Counted from the stretch's first letter, positions 16,816-25,352 are shown. The stretch is 64,000 nucleotides of DNA from JBIYSM02 sp044759095 (GCF_044759095.2 NZ_JBIYSM020000007.1:49799-113798), one strand, 5' to 3'. The notes: generated from the letters alone by a model not told the origin. Numbers and translations: made by a program.

Positions 16816-17220
16816 CTTACTTGAACAACCGAAACAAGTAGCTGATCAACGACAGCACGATACTGATCACGATGCACGTGACAACCGGAAAGTAAAACCG
16901 CATGTTTTCCTTTTCCACCACGATGTCGCCCGGCAATCGCCCCAGCGGCAAAAACCTTCCTCCCACCTGCCAGAGCAATCCAATCACGACGAGAACGATG
17001 CCCCCGATAATCAATAGCTTTGCAACCGGATTCACGCTTTCATCTCCCGACCAAAGTGTTGATAGGCACTCGGTGTCACGACCCGTCCCCGCGGCGTTCG
17101 CTGCATGAAACCGATTTGCAGCAGATAAGGTTCGCACACGTCTTCGATGGTCTGCGATTCCTCACCGATCGTCGCCGCGATCGTGTCCAATCCTACCGGG
17201 CCTCCGTCAAACTTGTCCAT
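16816..17220. repeat. 405-bp perfect direct tandem duplication, proximal copy
   Basis: The partner of 16411-16815. This copy carries the 3' end of the intact ruvB and its overlapping DUF2905 gene. Identity ends precisely at 17220, where the ruvB sequence continues upstream while the other copy meets the junction. The two copies touch with no spacer. Confidence 0.97.
16817..17035 (-). CDS. DUF2905 family small membrane protein, first copy
   Basis: A 72-residue protein with two hydrophobic segments. Its GTG start overlaps the ruvB stop by four bases (GTGA), with GGAGATG just upstream, so it is translationally coupled to ruvB. DUF2905 has no known function but recurs next to ruvB in Bacillales. 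An in-frame start at 17137 would overlap ruvB by about 100 bp and has no support. Confidence 0.9.
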   Translation of the reverse strand: MNPVAKLLIIGGIVLVVIGLLWQVGGRFLPLGRLPGDIVVEKENMRFYFPVVTCIVISIVLSLISYLFRLFK

Positions 17221-18039
17221 AATGGCCAATAGCAGCTTGTGATCAATGTGATCAAGACCGCATGCATCCACCTGAAGCCGTTCCAGCGCTTCGCGGGCGA
17301 TCTGCGTCGTGATGATCCCCTCGCCCTGTACCTGAGCGAAGTCACGCACCCGCTTCAAGAGGCGATTGGCGACGCGGGGGGTTCCTCTCGACCGCCTGGC
17401 GACTTCCGACGCCCCGCCTTCCTGAATGCCGATTTGCAGAATGTCAGCCGCACGCGTCACAATGAAAGCCAGCTCTTCCACCGTGTAAAATTCCAGGCGG
17501 TTCACCACGCCGAAGCGGTCCCGGAGCGGCGACGAAAGCATGCCAGCCCGCGTGGTCGCTCCCACCAGGGTAAACGGCGGCAGATCCAGACGCACGCTGC
17601 GGGCGCTCGGTCCTTTGCCGATGACGATGTCCAGCGCGTAGTCCTCCATCGCAGGATACAGCACTTCTTCCACGCTTCGGTTGAGACGGTGAATTTCGTC
17701 AATGAACAGAACGTCCCCTTCCTGCAGGTTGGTCAAAATCGCCGCCAGATCCCCCGGCCGTTCAATGGCCGGACCGGACGTCGTGCGGATATTGACTCCC
17801 AGTTCGTTCGCAATGATTTGGGAAAGGGTGGTTTTTCCAAGCCCGGGCGGACCGTACAGAAGGACGTGGTCCAATGCCTCCTTGCGCATTTTTGCGGCTT
17901 CAATAAAGACCTTAAGGTTATCTTTTACATGCTGCTGTCCAATGTATTCCGCCAGGTAACGGGGGCGAAGGCTAAGCTCCGCCACATCCTCTTCCCAGTT
18001 CATATGTGTCGTAATGATGCGCTGATCCAAATCCTTCAC
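17032..18039 (-). CDS. ruvB: Holliday junction branch migration ATPase RuvB
   Basis: The hexameric motor that, with RuvA, drives Holliday-junction branch migration. Visible motifs are Walker A GPPGLGKTTL (near residue 62), Walker B LFIDEIHRL, the LRDRFG sensor/arginine region, and the C-terminal winged helix ending FGREMKA. Length 335, as usual for the family. The GTG start at 18039 lies 2 nt after the ruvA stop; its own ribosome-binding site is weak (GATAGGG), so coupling to ruvA is likely. Its last 62 codons are duplicated downstream. Confidence 0.97.
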   Translation of the reverse strand: MKDLDQRIITTHMNWEEDVAELSLRPRYLAEYIGQQHVKDNLKVFIEAAKMRKEALDHVLLYGPPGLGKTTLSQIIANELGVNIRTTSGPAIERPGDLAAILTNLQEGDVLFIDEIHRLNRSVEEVLYPAMEDYALDIVIGKGPSARSVRLDLPPFTLVGATTRAGMLSSPLRDRFGVVNRLEFYTVEELAFIVTRAADILQIGIQEGGASEVARRSRGTPRVANRLLKRVRDFAQVQGEGIITTQIAREALERLQVDACGLDHIDHKLLLAIMDKFDGGPVGLDTIAATIGEESQTIEDVCEPYLLQIGFMQRTPRGRVVTPSAYQHFGREMKA

Positions 18040-18041
18040 CC

Positions 18042-18656
18042 CTATCTGCTAAACAGGACCAATCCCTGCTTGATCAGCTGTTCCACGCCTGCACCCTCCC
18101 TCGCCTGTTCCGCGAGGGGGTTCCTTACTTTTTGCAGTTCCGCTTCGGAGTACCCGAGTGCAGCCAAGGCTTCCAACGCTTCGTTTAGATGGGAAGCGGC
18201 TTGTTCACCTGTCTTTTGGGAAGCGGCAGCCACGGTCAGGATGGCAGACGGTGTATAGCCGGTCAGCTTGTCCTTCAAGTCAAGGATGATCCGCTGTGCC
18301 GTTTTTTTGCCGATGCCAGGAAACTTCGTGAGATACGTGACGTTTTCCTGTTGAACCGCCATCACGATTTGTTCCGGGGATGCCGAGGCCAAAATGGCCA
18401 AAGCCCCCTTGGGCCCGATGCCGGTTACGTCGAGCAGCTTCCGGAACAGGTCGCGTTCGTCCCGGGAGGCAAACCCGTACAGAAGAATGGCGTCTTCCCG
18501 GACGTGGTGATGGGTGAACAGTCTGGTTTTCGTCCCCTCGTGCTGGACGAACTGGTACGGGTTGGGGCAAAACAGCCGATAGCCGATCCCGCCCGCTTCC
18601 ACTACTATGTATTCGGCATCGAGATAGACAAGCGTACCTTCCACAAAATCTATCAT
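18042..18656 (-). CDS. ruvA: Holliday junction DNA helicase subunit RuvA
   Basis: RuvA binds four-way junctions as a tetramer and loads RuvB. The 204-residue protein shows the N-terminal OB fold (MIDFVEGTLVYLDAEYIVVE), two helix-hairpin-helix motifs (LDVTGIGPKGALAIL and LTKFPGIGKKTAQRI), and a C-terminal domain III that contacts RuvB. The start overlaps the ruvC stop in an ATGA. Confidence 0.97.
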   Translation of the reverse strand: MIDFVEGTLVYLDAEYIVVEAGGIGYRLFCPNPYQFVQHEGTKTRLFTHHHVREDAILLYGFASRDERDLFRKLLDVTGIGPKGALAILASASPEQIVMAVQQENVTYLTKFPGIGKKTAQRIILDLKDKLTGYTPSAILTVAAASQKTGEQAASHLNEALEALAALGYSEAELQKVRNPLAEQAREGAGVEQLIKQGLVLFSR

Positions 18657-19153
18657 TTCCGCACCCCTTCCGATAAGGAGATAAACGTTCGAAACTGCGC
18701 GTGTGTTATGGCAATTCCCAAAGCATCGGCCACGTCGTCCGGTTTGGGGACCTGTTTCAGTTTCAAGAGCGTTCGCGTCATTTCCTGAATCTGCTTTTTC
18801 TCTGCTCCGCCGTAGCCGGTAACGGCCTGCTTCACTTGCATCGGCGTGTACTCATATACAGGAACCCCCGCCAGCTCGGCGGCCAGCAGGATCACTCCCC
18901 GCGCCTGCCCCACGGTAAAGGCCGTGGTGACGTTTTTGTTGAAAAACAGTTTCTCGACCGCCATTTCTTCCGGACGGTAAGTCTCAAGCAGGCTTTGCAC
19001 GGCTTCAAATACCTGTCTCAGCCGCAAGGGCACTGACAGGCCTGCTTCCGTCTGGATGATGCCGTACTGGACGGGAAGAAGCTGGCTTCCCCGTTTATCC
19101 AGAATGCCAAACCCCACAATGGCGATGCCGGGGTCAATTCCGATAATGCGCAT
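18653..19153 (-). CDS. ruvC: Crossover junction endodeoxyribonuclease RuvC
   Basis: RuvC resolves Holliday junctions by paired nicks. The 166-residue protein has the expected acidic residues: Asp in RIIGIDPG at residue 7, Glu in AVEKLFF near 67, and the late DDVADALGIA pair. The ATG at 19153 has GGAGAG 8 nt upstream; the open frame extends further but without support. It is the first gene of ruvC-ruvA-ruvB. B. subtilis lacks RuvC and uses RecU instead, so its presence here is a difference from that model. Confidence 0.94.
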   Translation of the reverse strand: MRIIGIDPGIAIVGFGILDKRGSQLLPVQYGIIQTEAGLSVPLRLRQVFEAVQSLLETYRPEEMAVEKLFFNKNVTTAFTVGQARGVILLAAELAGVPVYEYTPMQVKQAVTGYGGAEKKQIQEMTRTLLKLKQVPKPDDVADALGIAITHAQFRTFISLSEGVRK

Positions 19154-19260
19154 AGCCCACTCTCCGCTTGCAAGTTTTTCGTCCCTCCTACTGTACCATA
19201 CTCCACCCGAAAAGCGAACATGCATTTCCATGAACCCACCCGACATAGCAAACCCACATA

Positions 19261-19385
19261 AAAAAAGCTTCGATTGAAGCCCTCTCGAAGAAGCTGGTTC
19301 TTCGTTAGAGGAAACTTTTTATGCGTTCCGGAAAGTTTATTTCAGGACGCTTTCTCACGGTGAAGCCCTTAAACTTTCCTACACG
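19261..19385. repeat. Dispersed repeat family A, copy 2
   Basis: About 125 bp, closely similar to 5598-5723. Predicted hairpins are 19267-19280 (GCTTCGATTGAAGC), 19282-19310 (CTCT..AGAG with CGAAGAA/TTCTTCG) and 19330-19379 (GGAAAGTTT/AAACTTTCC enclosing a GCTT/AAGC stem). It lies upstream of ruvC and is followed almost directly by a family B element, so the 426-bp gap 19154-19579 is mostly repeat. Confidence 0.82.
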
Positions 19386-19387
19386 AT

Positions 19388-19543
19388 AAGAAAACCCAGC
19401 CGACTTTAGCTATTCTCACCCCACTCGGCGGTAGCTATCGCTGAGCCGAGTGGGGTCCTTTTTTTCGCCGGGCGGGGCCCCGAACCCTTTTCTAGCGGCT
19501 GTATGGGATGTCCAAATTTATAAATTCCTTATACACTAAAAAA
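19388..19543. repeat. Dispersed repeat family B, copy 1 (long form)
   Basis: About 155 bp. It starts AAGAAAACCC, has an inner hairpin CCCCACTCGGC/GCCGAGTGGGG followed by T7, then CGCCGGGCGGGGCCCC and a conserved right part GTATGGGATGTCCAAATTTA. It is adjacent to the terminator of the minus-strand gene at 19580. Its outer left arm (CCCAGCCGAC) no longer matches the right arm, unlike copies 2 and 3. Confidence 0.85.
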
Positions 19544-19566
19544 ACCCAACCCTCATCGGGTCAGGT
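19537..19566 (-). terminator. Probable terminator of the 63-residue gene
   Basis: On the minus strand ACCC-GATGA-GGGT with a flanking ACC/GGGT extension precedes a T7 run. It merges with the A-rich end of the family B repeat. Confidence 0.6.
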
Positions 19567-19579
19567 CATACGGCGTCAC

Positions 19580-19771
19580 CTAGTGTTTGTTCATGCCAAG
19601 CGCATCAGACAGGTCATGCTGCATGTGAGCGTATTGGTCTACGCCTTCCACCATATTCTCGCGGATGAGGTTCAACCGGCGATAGTCCAACTTGTTGTGC
19701 CCCTGGTTCAACTGAACGTACAAACGCTGGTGAAATTGGTCTTTGTAGCTTCCCCGCGGCATCGAAGACAT
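19580..19771 (-). CDS. Conserved small hydrophilic protein, 63 residues
   Basis: Starts MSSMPRGSYKDQFHQRL and is predicted mostly helical, rich in Gln, His, Asn and Arg, with no membrane segment or signal. The ATG at 19771 has AAGGAGGAG 10 nt upstream, and a probable terminator follows. I do not recognise the family; there is no cysteine pair or catalytic motif. It is divergent from the secreted protein gene at 19902. Confidence 0.7.
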   Translation of the reverse strand: MSSMPRGSYKDQFHQRLYVQLNQGHNKLDYRRLNLIRENMVEGVDQYAHMQHDLSDALGMNKH

Positions 19772-19901
19772 GCTGAAAGACTCCTCCTTATACGCCGTAT
19801 GGAAACAGTATGGCGTATGATTTGCTTGATTATGATGGCAAGATTTGACCCGCGGTCGTTTTCTCGAACGGAACACACTAACGTATGGAGGTGCGATCTC
19901 C

Positions 19902-20915
19902 TTGTACAAATTTCTTTTCATTCTGCTCCTTCTCGCCGTTACGGTTCCTCCTGTGGACGCCGCAAAGAAAAGGGAGACCATGACCATAACTGTAGCCGTT
20001 TCACCGGATTCTGCTTTTGTTTCCACCCTGAAGCTGAGTGAAAAAGACGGCTTGCCTGTCCGGCTGCTGCGCTGCCGAAGGGTTCCGACAACACAAACCC
20101 CGGAATTGATTCGAGCCACCATCGCAATCGGCAAGCAGACATTTGTCTTCGACACCATGTCTCACCTGTTTGAAACGAAGCGTCATCGGCTTGTGCTGCT
20201 TTCCCCTCCCCTCACGAATCAGCTGACAAAATGGGTGGAGCGGGCGGAACAAGCCCATTTTGGCCGACTGCTTCACTGGGAGCAGGTACGCAAAGAGTTT
20301 CGTCGGATGAGCTACGCCACTGTGATTGACCTGGAAACAGGGGAGCAATTTCGCGTGCAGCGCAGGGCCGGCAGTCGTCACGCTGACGTACAGCCGTTGA
20401 CCAGTACCGATACCAAAACGATGAAAAGAATCTACCATGGAAAGTGGAGCTGGAAGCGGCGGGCTATTCTCGTTCGGGTAAACGGCAGCTACTATGCCGC
20501 TTCCATGCATGGAATGCCGCATGGTGCCGGAGCGATCGCCGGCAACCAGTTCCCCGGTCACTTTTGCATCCACTTTTACGGCAGCTCTACTCATCTTCGA
20601 AAAGAGCCCGACCCCAGCCACAGTCTGATGATTGTAAAGGCGTCAGGCAAGCTCCCCGAAACGGTGATGAATGCCGCTCCACAACGGCTGGTCGATTATT
20701 TTCTTACCTCGCTGAACGAAAACGATCCTACCAGCCTGAAAATGATCGCAAGCGACTTTGCGCTTCCGCAGGTGCTGTCCCGCGTGACATCCGTCAGAAG
20801 GGTGATCCGTGAAATACCTGCAGAAAACGTACACCCGCTGACAGCGGATATAAGGGTCCGAGTGGATTTTCTGCACAGTGAGCTGGGGGAGCAAAAAAGC
20901 GTTCTGGGTGTTTGA
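19902..20915 (+). CDS. Secreted protein of unknown function with conserved His/Cys cluster
   Basis: A 337-residue protein starting from a TTG with GGAGGTG 9 nt upstream; a signal peptide runs to about VDAAKK. The central region (roughly residues 135-250) has a dense set of potentially functional residues: RAGSRHADVQPL, ASMHGMPHGAG and GHFCIHFYGSSTH. The last resembles the S/T-H-G-C context of L,D-transpeptidase active sites but does not match that motif, so I do not assign the family. Export and the His/Cys cluster suggest an extracytoplasmic enzyme or metal binder. No operon partner is evident. Confidence 0.7.
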   Translation: MYKFLFILLLLAVTVPPVDAAKKRETMTITVAVSPDSAFVSTLKLSEKDGLPVRLLRCRRVPTTQTPELIRATIAIGKQTFVFDTMSHLFETKRHRLVLLSPPLTNQLTKWVERAEQAHFGRLLHWEQVRKEFRRMSYATVIDLETGEQFRVQRRAGSRHADVQPLTSTDTKTMKRIYHGKWSWKRRAILVRVNGSYYAASMHGMPHGAGAIAGNQFPGHFCIHFYGSSTHLRKEPDPSHSLMIVKASGKLPETVMNAAPQRLVDYFLTSLNENDPTSLKMIASDFALPQVLSRVTSVRRVIREIPAENVHPLTADIRVRVDFLHSELGEQKSVLGV

Positions 20916-20972
20916 ATTCACCAGGGGATCGCTGTTTGATCGGTGGAAAATGACAGGATTGGCAATTCAATC

Positions 20973-21003
20973 TTGACCCTTCTCTGCTCTCCGATGGTAC
21001 AAT
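20973..21003 (+). promoter_or_regulatory. Possible sigma-A promoter of the acyltransferase gene
   Basis: TTGACC and TACAAT separated by 19 nt, about 57 nt before the start codon. The hexamers are good but the spacing is longer than optimal. Confidence 0.4.
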
Positions 21004-21059
21004 TTCTGTTTAGAACGTACAAAGACCGGTAAATATCGGGAGAGAAGAGGTATCTTTTC

Positions 21060-22157
21060 ATGGATCAACGTCTGCGCGAGTTCGACATTATGCGTGCTTT
21101 CGCCGCCCTTTCGGTGATTGCCATCCACGTGACAGCTGGCTTTGCGCAAAGCAACCTGCTCGCATACCTGTGGAATCAGGGTATGCGCTATGCCGTACCG
21201 CTGTTTGTCATTCTGTCCGGCTTCCTTTTGTACTTTGTGGACCTGGGGCGCCCCCGGATGTCGTACACTGGTTTTTTGCAAAAACGATGTAAAAAAATCC
21301 TCTTGCCATACGTGCTCTGGACAATCCTGTACACGCTGTACAGCTCCCGCAAGGAATGGAGCGCCTGGCTAGCGGGTGACTGGGTGAGCCCGCTCTCTCA
21401 TGCTGTCAAGCATCTACTCAAGGGGACCGGTTACGTCCACCTGTACTTTCTCCTGATCATACTGCAGCTCTACTTTCTGTATCCGCTGCTTCGGACGTGG
21501 CTGGAGAAACGCGCGGCTTGGCTTGTCCTGGGTTCAGGCGCGCTGACTCTTTTCGCCCAAACGATGATTTATCTTCATCAACTGGGTGTGATCGTACTTC
21601 CTGGCATCGGGATCCCGTACGTCAGTTTGTTTCCGCTCTGGCTGTTTTATTTTGTCTTCGGCATGTACGCTGCCAGGGAAAAGGAACACTGGCAGGAGAG
21701 GCTGGCAGGACGGGCCGTTTCTCTCGGCATTTTGTGGCTTCTCAGCTTCGCCGTACTGACAGTGGACAGCCAGCTGACCCTGACGCAAGCGTCGTCTATC
21801 AAACCAAGCGTCATGCTGTATTGCTTCACCAGTTTCTTCTTCTTCTACGCGCTCGCTTTGCAGCTGAAACAGACAGCAAAGCGCTGGGGTCGCTGGCTGG
21901 ATTGGCTGGCAGTCCATTCCTTCATGATCTTTCTTTTGCATCCGCTGCTTTTAAGTATCCTCGTCGTATCCGCTGGAAAAATCCCCCTGCTCACCCGTCT
22001 CTGGTCGGGAACAGGCGGCATGGTACTTCTCTATGCGGCGACGACAGTCTGTACTGCGATCCTCACCCATTTCCTAAGTATGACGAAGCTGTCAGTCTGG
22101 ATCGGCGGGGTCTACAACGGAAAAAGCAGAAAACAAACCGTATTGGCCAACAGTTAA
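21060..22157 (+). CDS. Acyltransferase family 3 membrane protein
   Basis: A 365-residue protein with about ten membrane segments, starting MDQRLREFDIMRAFAALSVI; the His in IAIHVTAG near residue 23 is the family's typical catalytic His position. Members O-acetylate peptidoglycan, exopolysaccharide or other sugars using acyl-CoA. It lacks the extracellular SGNH domain of OatA, so it is of the simple AT3 type. The substrate is unknown. The ATG at 21060 follows AAGAGG. Confidence 0.85.
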   Translation: MDQRLREFDIMRAFAALSVIAIHVTAGFAQSNLLAYLWNQGMRYAVPLFVILSGFLLYFVDLGRPRMSYTGFLQKRCKKILLPYVLWTILYTLYSSRKEWSAWLAGDWVSPLSHAVKHLLKGTGYVHLYFLLIILQLYFLYPLLRTWLEKRAAWLVLGSGALTLFAQTMIYLHQLGVIVLPGIGIPYVSLFPLWLFYFVFGMYAAREKEHWQERLAGRAVSLGILWLLSFAVLTVDSQLTLTQASSIKPSVMLYCFTSFFFFYALALQLKQTAKRWGRWLDWLAVHSFMIFLLHPLLLSILVVSAGKIPLLTRLWSGTGGMVLLYAATTVCTAILTHFLSMTKLSVWIGGVYNGKSRKQTVLANS

Positions 22158-22326
22158 CGGGGGATAAAAGGGCGTTAGTCTCCCTTCCTTGTGAAACCCT
22201 CTCGCCCCGTGGATCGTCTCGGAGCGGACAGATAAAACCCTGGCGGGCTGGCAACGAAGCGGAGCAAAGAGAACGCCTCCATGTTCCAATGAACGGAAAC
22301 GTTTTGCAGCGCTCTTTTCATTGGGG

Positions 22327-22896
22327 CTAGTCTTCCTCCTGGAATTCCTCATACGTCGACAAGACGCTGTTGTATTCGGCCAAATCCTTTACGCGAATGC
22401 CTTTCTTCAGCGATTCCACTACTTCTTTCGGCAGACTGGCCTCCATTTTTGCCGTGTCGATCTGATAGAACGTCTGGATCACTTCCTGTCCGGAGGGCAG
22501 TCCGTTAAACAGCGTCAACACCCCTTCTCCAGACAAGCCGAAGTATCCGTTTGCCTTGCAGCTGGGTGAGATATCGTTTTCCCGTTTGAGCAGGATCACC
22601 TTGCTTGCATCCGCCGAGATAATTTCCCAGCCGTTGTATTCGGTGAGCAGCTGCGCCAATTTTTCAGCAGGTACAGGCTTGCGCTCCTCCTCTTTCATAC
22701 CGCAGAGATAGGTTCGGGCCAGCACCAGCTCGAACGGTTGTGCCGTCACCTCAACAGCGTCATCCCCCGTGAAAAAACGGAGCGGGGTTACTCCCTGACC
22801 ACCGTCTTTACCCGAAAGGGTCTGGAGGGCACCCGCCGCAATCACGGCTATAGACACCATGCCCAAAATCCATGTAAACAGCGAGCGTCGTTTCAT
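22327..22896 (-). CDS. bofC: BofC, forespore regulator of the sigma-K checkpoint
   Basis: A 189-residue exported protein with an N-terminal hydrophobic anchor (residues 8-27). The C-terminal region has the BofC pattern: GVLTLFNGLPSGQEVIQTFYQID followed by LPKEVVESLKKGIRVKDLAEYNSVLSTYEEF. In B. subtilis BofC is secreted from the forespore and restrains SpoIVB, delaying pro-sigma-K processing. The ATG at 22896 has AAGGAGTT 11 nt upstream; a longer frame to 22974 is not supported. The SpoIVFA/SpoIVFB targets of this checkpoint are also in the window. Confidence 0.82.
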   Translation of the reverse strand: MKRRSLFTWILGMVSIAVIAAGALQTLSGKDGGQGVTPLRFFTGDDAVEVTAQPFELVLARTYLCGMKEEERKPVPAEKLAQLLTEYNGWEIISADASKVILLKRENDISPSCKANGYFGLSGEGVLTLFNGLPSGQEVIQTFYQIDTAKMEASLPKEVVESLKKGIRVKDLAEYNSVLSTYEEFQEED

Positions 22897-22943
22897 ATGG
22901 CAAAGAACTCCTTCACGTGCGTTTTTTCCTAGTTTCGCCAGGG

Positions 22944-22973
22944 AAGTATGCAAATATACCCGCGAAGGGCTCA
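22944..22973 (-). promoter_or_regulatory. Candidate sigma-G-like promoter of bofC
   Basis: CATACTT (22950-22944) resembles the sigma-G -10 box, with TGAGCC 17 nt upstream as a weak -35. BofC is sigma-G controlled in B. subtilis. The match is partial. Confidence 0.35.
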
Positions 22974-23084
22974 ATTTTCACATCATTCCAACAAAAATTA
23001 GCAAATGTATTTCCTTTTTCTCTTAATATTGTGATAAAATATTTTTGTTTGGAATCTATTCTATTTTTTGGAGGAAATGGACGA

Positions 23085-25301
23085 ATGAAGAAAGTGTGCA
23101 AGCAGAAAGTTGTCGGCAGTCTCCTTGCAGCATCGCTCGCGTTTGGTGCGCTGGCCTTCCCGCTCACGCCGGTTATGGCCAACACCGGATCCACGTTGAA
23201 ATTGCGTCTCCTGGAAACAACGGACATCCATGTGAACATCGTCAACTACGACTATTACCAGGACAAGGCAACGGACGAGTTCGGACTGGCAAAAGCGGCT
23301 ACCTTGATCAAGAAGGCTCGTGAGGAAGCGAAAAACAGCCTGCTGTTTGATAACGGCGACTTGATTCAAGGCAACCCGCTCGGAGATTACGTAGCGAAAG
23401 TAGATCCGCTGCAAGACGGGGAAACCCACCCGGTCTACAAGGCGATGAACCTGCTTGACTACGATGCAGGAAACATCGGAAACCACGAGTTTAACTTTGG
23501 CTTGGAGCATCTCCAGCGCAGCCTGAAAGGTTCAAAGTTCCCCTATGTAAACGCCAACGTCTACGTAGATGACAAGGACAACGATCCTGCCAACGATAAG
23601 AACTACTTTACACCGTATCTGATTCTGGACAAGACCTTTCAGGACGAAAGCGGCAAGGACGTGAATCTGAAAGTCGGCGTAATCGGTTTTGTTCCGCCGC
23701 AAATCATGGTGTGGGACAAAAGCAACCTCGAAGGCAAGGTAATTGCCAAAGACATCGTGGAAACAGCGAAAAAATACATTCCGGAGATGAAAGCAAAAGG
23801 CGCTGACATCATTGTTGCCGTTCCGCACTCCGGCTTGGGCAACGTAGAAGGCGGAGCCAACCTGGAGAACGCCAGCTACCAGCTGAGCAAAGTGGAAGGC
23901 ATCGACGCCATCCTCTTCGGACACTCCCACAGCGTATTCCCCGGAGCAGGATTTGATCAAATCGAAGGTGTTGACAACGCAAAAGGAACGGTCAACGGCG
24001 TTCCGGCGGTGATGCCCGGCTTCTGGGGCAACCACCTGGGCGTGATCGACCTGACACTGCAGCAAGTTGACGGCAAATGGAAAGTAGTCGACTCCATTTC
24101 CCAGGCACGTCCGATCTACGACAAGACCAACAAGAAATCGCTGGCTGATGTTGACCAGTCGATCGTGGATGCGGTTAAGGATGACCATGATCACACCGTG
24201 GAGTGGGTACGCTCTGCAGTCGGTACAACCACTGCTCCTATTCACAGCTTCTTTGCCCTGGTTCAAGACGATCCGTCCATCCAGATCGTAACCAACGCTC
24301 AAAAATGGTTCGTCGAGAAAAATATCAAAGGTACCGAGTACGACGGCATTCCAGTCCTTTCTGCAGGCGCTCCGTTCAAGGCAGGCGGCCGCGGCGGTGC
24401 TACGTACTACACCAACATTCCGGCTGGAACCATCGCCATTAAGAACGTAGCGGATCTGTACATTTATCCGAACACATTGAAAGCGGTTCTCGTCAACGGT
24501 GCAACCGTTCAGGAATGGCTGGAACGCTCTGCCGGTCAGTTCAACCAAATCTCCACCAAAAAGGACCCGGCTGACCTGGTTGCCGTCGGTGACGCAGCAA
24601 GAGAAGCGAAGCTGGCCTTGTCGTTTGATGCGAAAACGAAGCAAGTGACGCTGAAAAACGACGCCGGTACTCTGGCGTATGTCCTCGGCGCGAAAGACGC
24701 TGTTGCCAACGGCAAAAAAGTAGCTGTAGCAGCAAAAGTAGAAAACGGCAAACTGCATCTGCCAATCGGTCTTCTGGAATCAACCTTCAAGATTTCGCTC
24801 AACCTCGAACAAGCGTTGATCAACGATGCGTTCCCGACCTACAACTTTGACGTAATCGACGGCGTCACCTATCAAATTGACGTGACTGAGCCATCCCGTT
24901 ACGACAAAGACGGAAAACTGGTTAACGAAAAAGCAAACCGCATCAAAAACCTGATGTACAACGGCAAAAAAGTAAAACCGGAAGACAAGTTTATCGTCGT
25001 TACCAACAACTACCGCGCAGGCGGAGGCGGCAACTTCCCGGGTCTGGACGGCAAAAACATCGTGATCGACTCTCCGGACGAAAACCGTCAAATCGTGATT
25101 GACTACATCCTGGCAAACAAGACCATCAACCCATCCGCTGACAACAACTGGTCCTTTGCTCCGATCAACGGAAAAGCAAACGTAACGTTTACCACTTCTC
25201 CGGATGCAAAAGCGTTTGCGGAACAACTGCCGCACATCAAGTACATCTCCACTTTGGATAGCGGCTTTGCCAAATACTTCATCGATCTGTCCAAGAAATA
25301 A
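23085..25301 (+). CDS. Secreted 2',3'-cyclic-nucleotide 2'-phosphodiesterase/3'-nucleotidase
   Basis: A 738-residue exported metallophosphoesterase (CpdB/YfkN type) that would release nucleosides and phosphate from nucleotides outside the cell. A signal peptide ends near PVMA (residue 30). The metallophosphatase domain shows LLETTDIHVNI, NGDLIQGNPLGDY, GNHEFNFG, VPHSGLG and FGHSHSVF; the 5'-nucleotidase C-terminal domain follows, with NNYRAGGGGNFPG near residue 645. There is no sortase motif or S-layer repeat, so it is probably free or loosely wall-bound. The ATG at 23085 follows GGAGGAAATGGACGA. Divergent from bofC. Confidence 0.93.
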   Translation: MKKVCKQKVVGSLLAASLAFGALAFPLTPVMANTGSTLKLRLLETTDIHVNIVNYDYYQDKATDEFGLAKAATLIKKAREEAKNSLLFDNGDLIQGNPLGDYVAKVDPLQDGETHPVYKAMNLLDYDAGNIGNHEFNFGLEHLQRSLKGSKFPYVNANVYVDDKDNDPANDKNYFTPYLILDKTFQDESGKDVNLKVGVIGFVPPQIMVWDKSNLEGKVIAKDIVETAKKYIPEMKAKGADIIVAVPHSGLGNVEGGANLENASYQLSKVEGIDAILFGHSHSVFPGAGFDQIEGVDNAKGTVNGVPAVMPGFWGNHLGVIDLTLQQVDGKWKVVDSISQARPIYDKTNKKSLADVDQSIVDAVKDDHDHTVEWVRSAVGTTTAPIHSFFALVQDDPSIQIVTNAQKWFVEKNIKGTEYDGIPVLSAGAPFKAGGRGGATYYTNIPAGTIAIKNVADLYIYPNTLKAVLVNGATVQEWLERSAGQFNQISTKKDPADLVAVGDAAREAKLALSFDAKTKQVTLKNDAGTLAYVLGAKDAVANGKKVAVAAKVENGKLHLPIGLLESTFKISLNLEQALINDAFPTYNFDVIDGVTYQIDVTEPSRYDKDGKLVNEKANRIKNLMYNGKKVKPEDKFIVVTNNYRAGGGGNFPGLDGKNIVIDSPDENRQIVIDYILANKTINPSADNNWSFAPINGKANVTFTTSPDAKAFAEQLPHIKYISTLDSGFAKYFIDLSKK

Positions 25302-25314
25302 GCCCGTTTTAATG

Positions 25315-25348
25315 AAAAAAGCTGATGACACTGGTCATCAGCTTTTTT
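25315..25348. terminator. Bidirectional terminator
   Basis: Perfect stem AAAAAAGCTGATGAC/GTCATCAGCTTTTTT with a 4-nt loop. It serves the plus-strand nucleotidase gene and the minus-strand kinase-like gene. Confidence 0.93.
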
Positions 25349-25352
25349 ATCG

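Noticed and set aside
19261..19543. Remnant of an insertion sequence with terminal inverted repeats
   Set aside because: No transposase fragment, no target-site duplication and no matching termini; the internal hairpins are part of the dispersed A and B repeats.
22284..22325. CCAATGAA/TTCATTGG inverted repeat between the acyltransferase gene and bofC
   Set aside because: The loop is long and there is no T-run, so I do not call a terminator.
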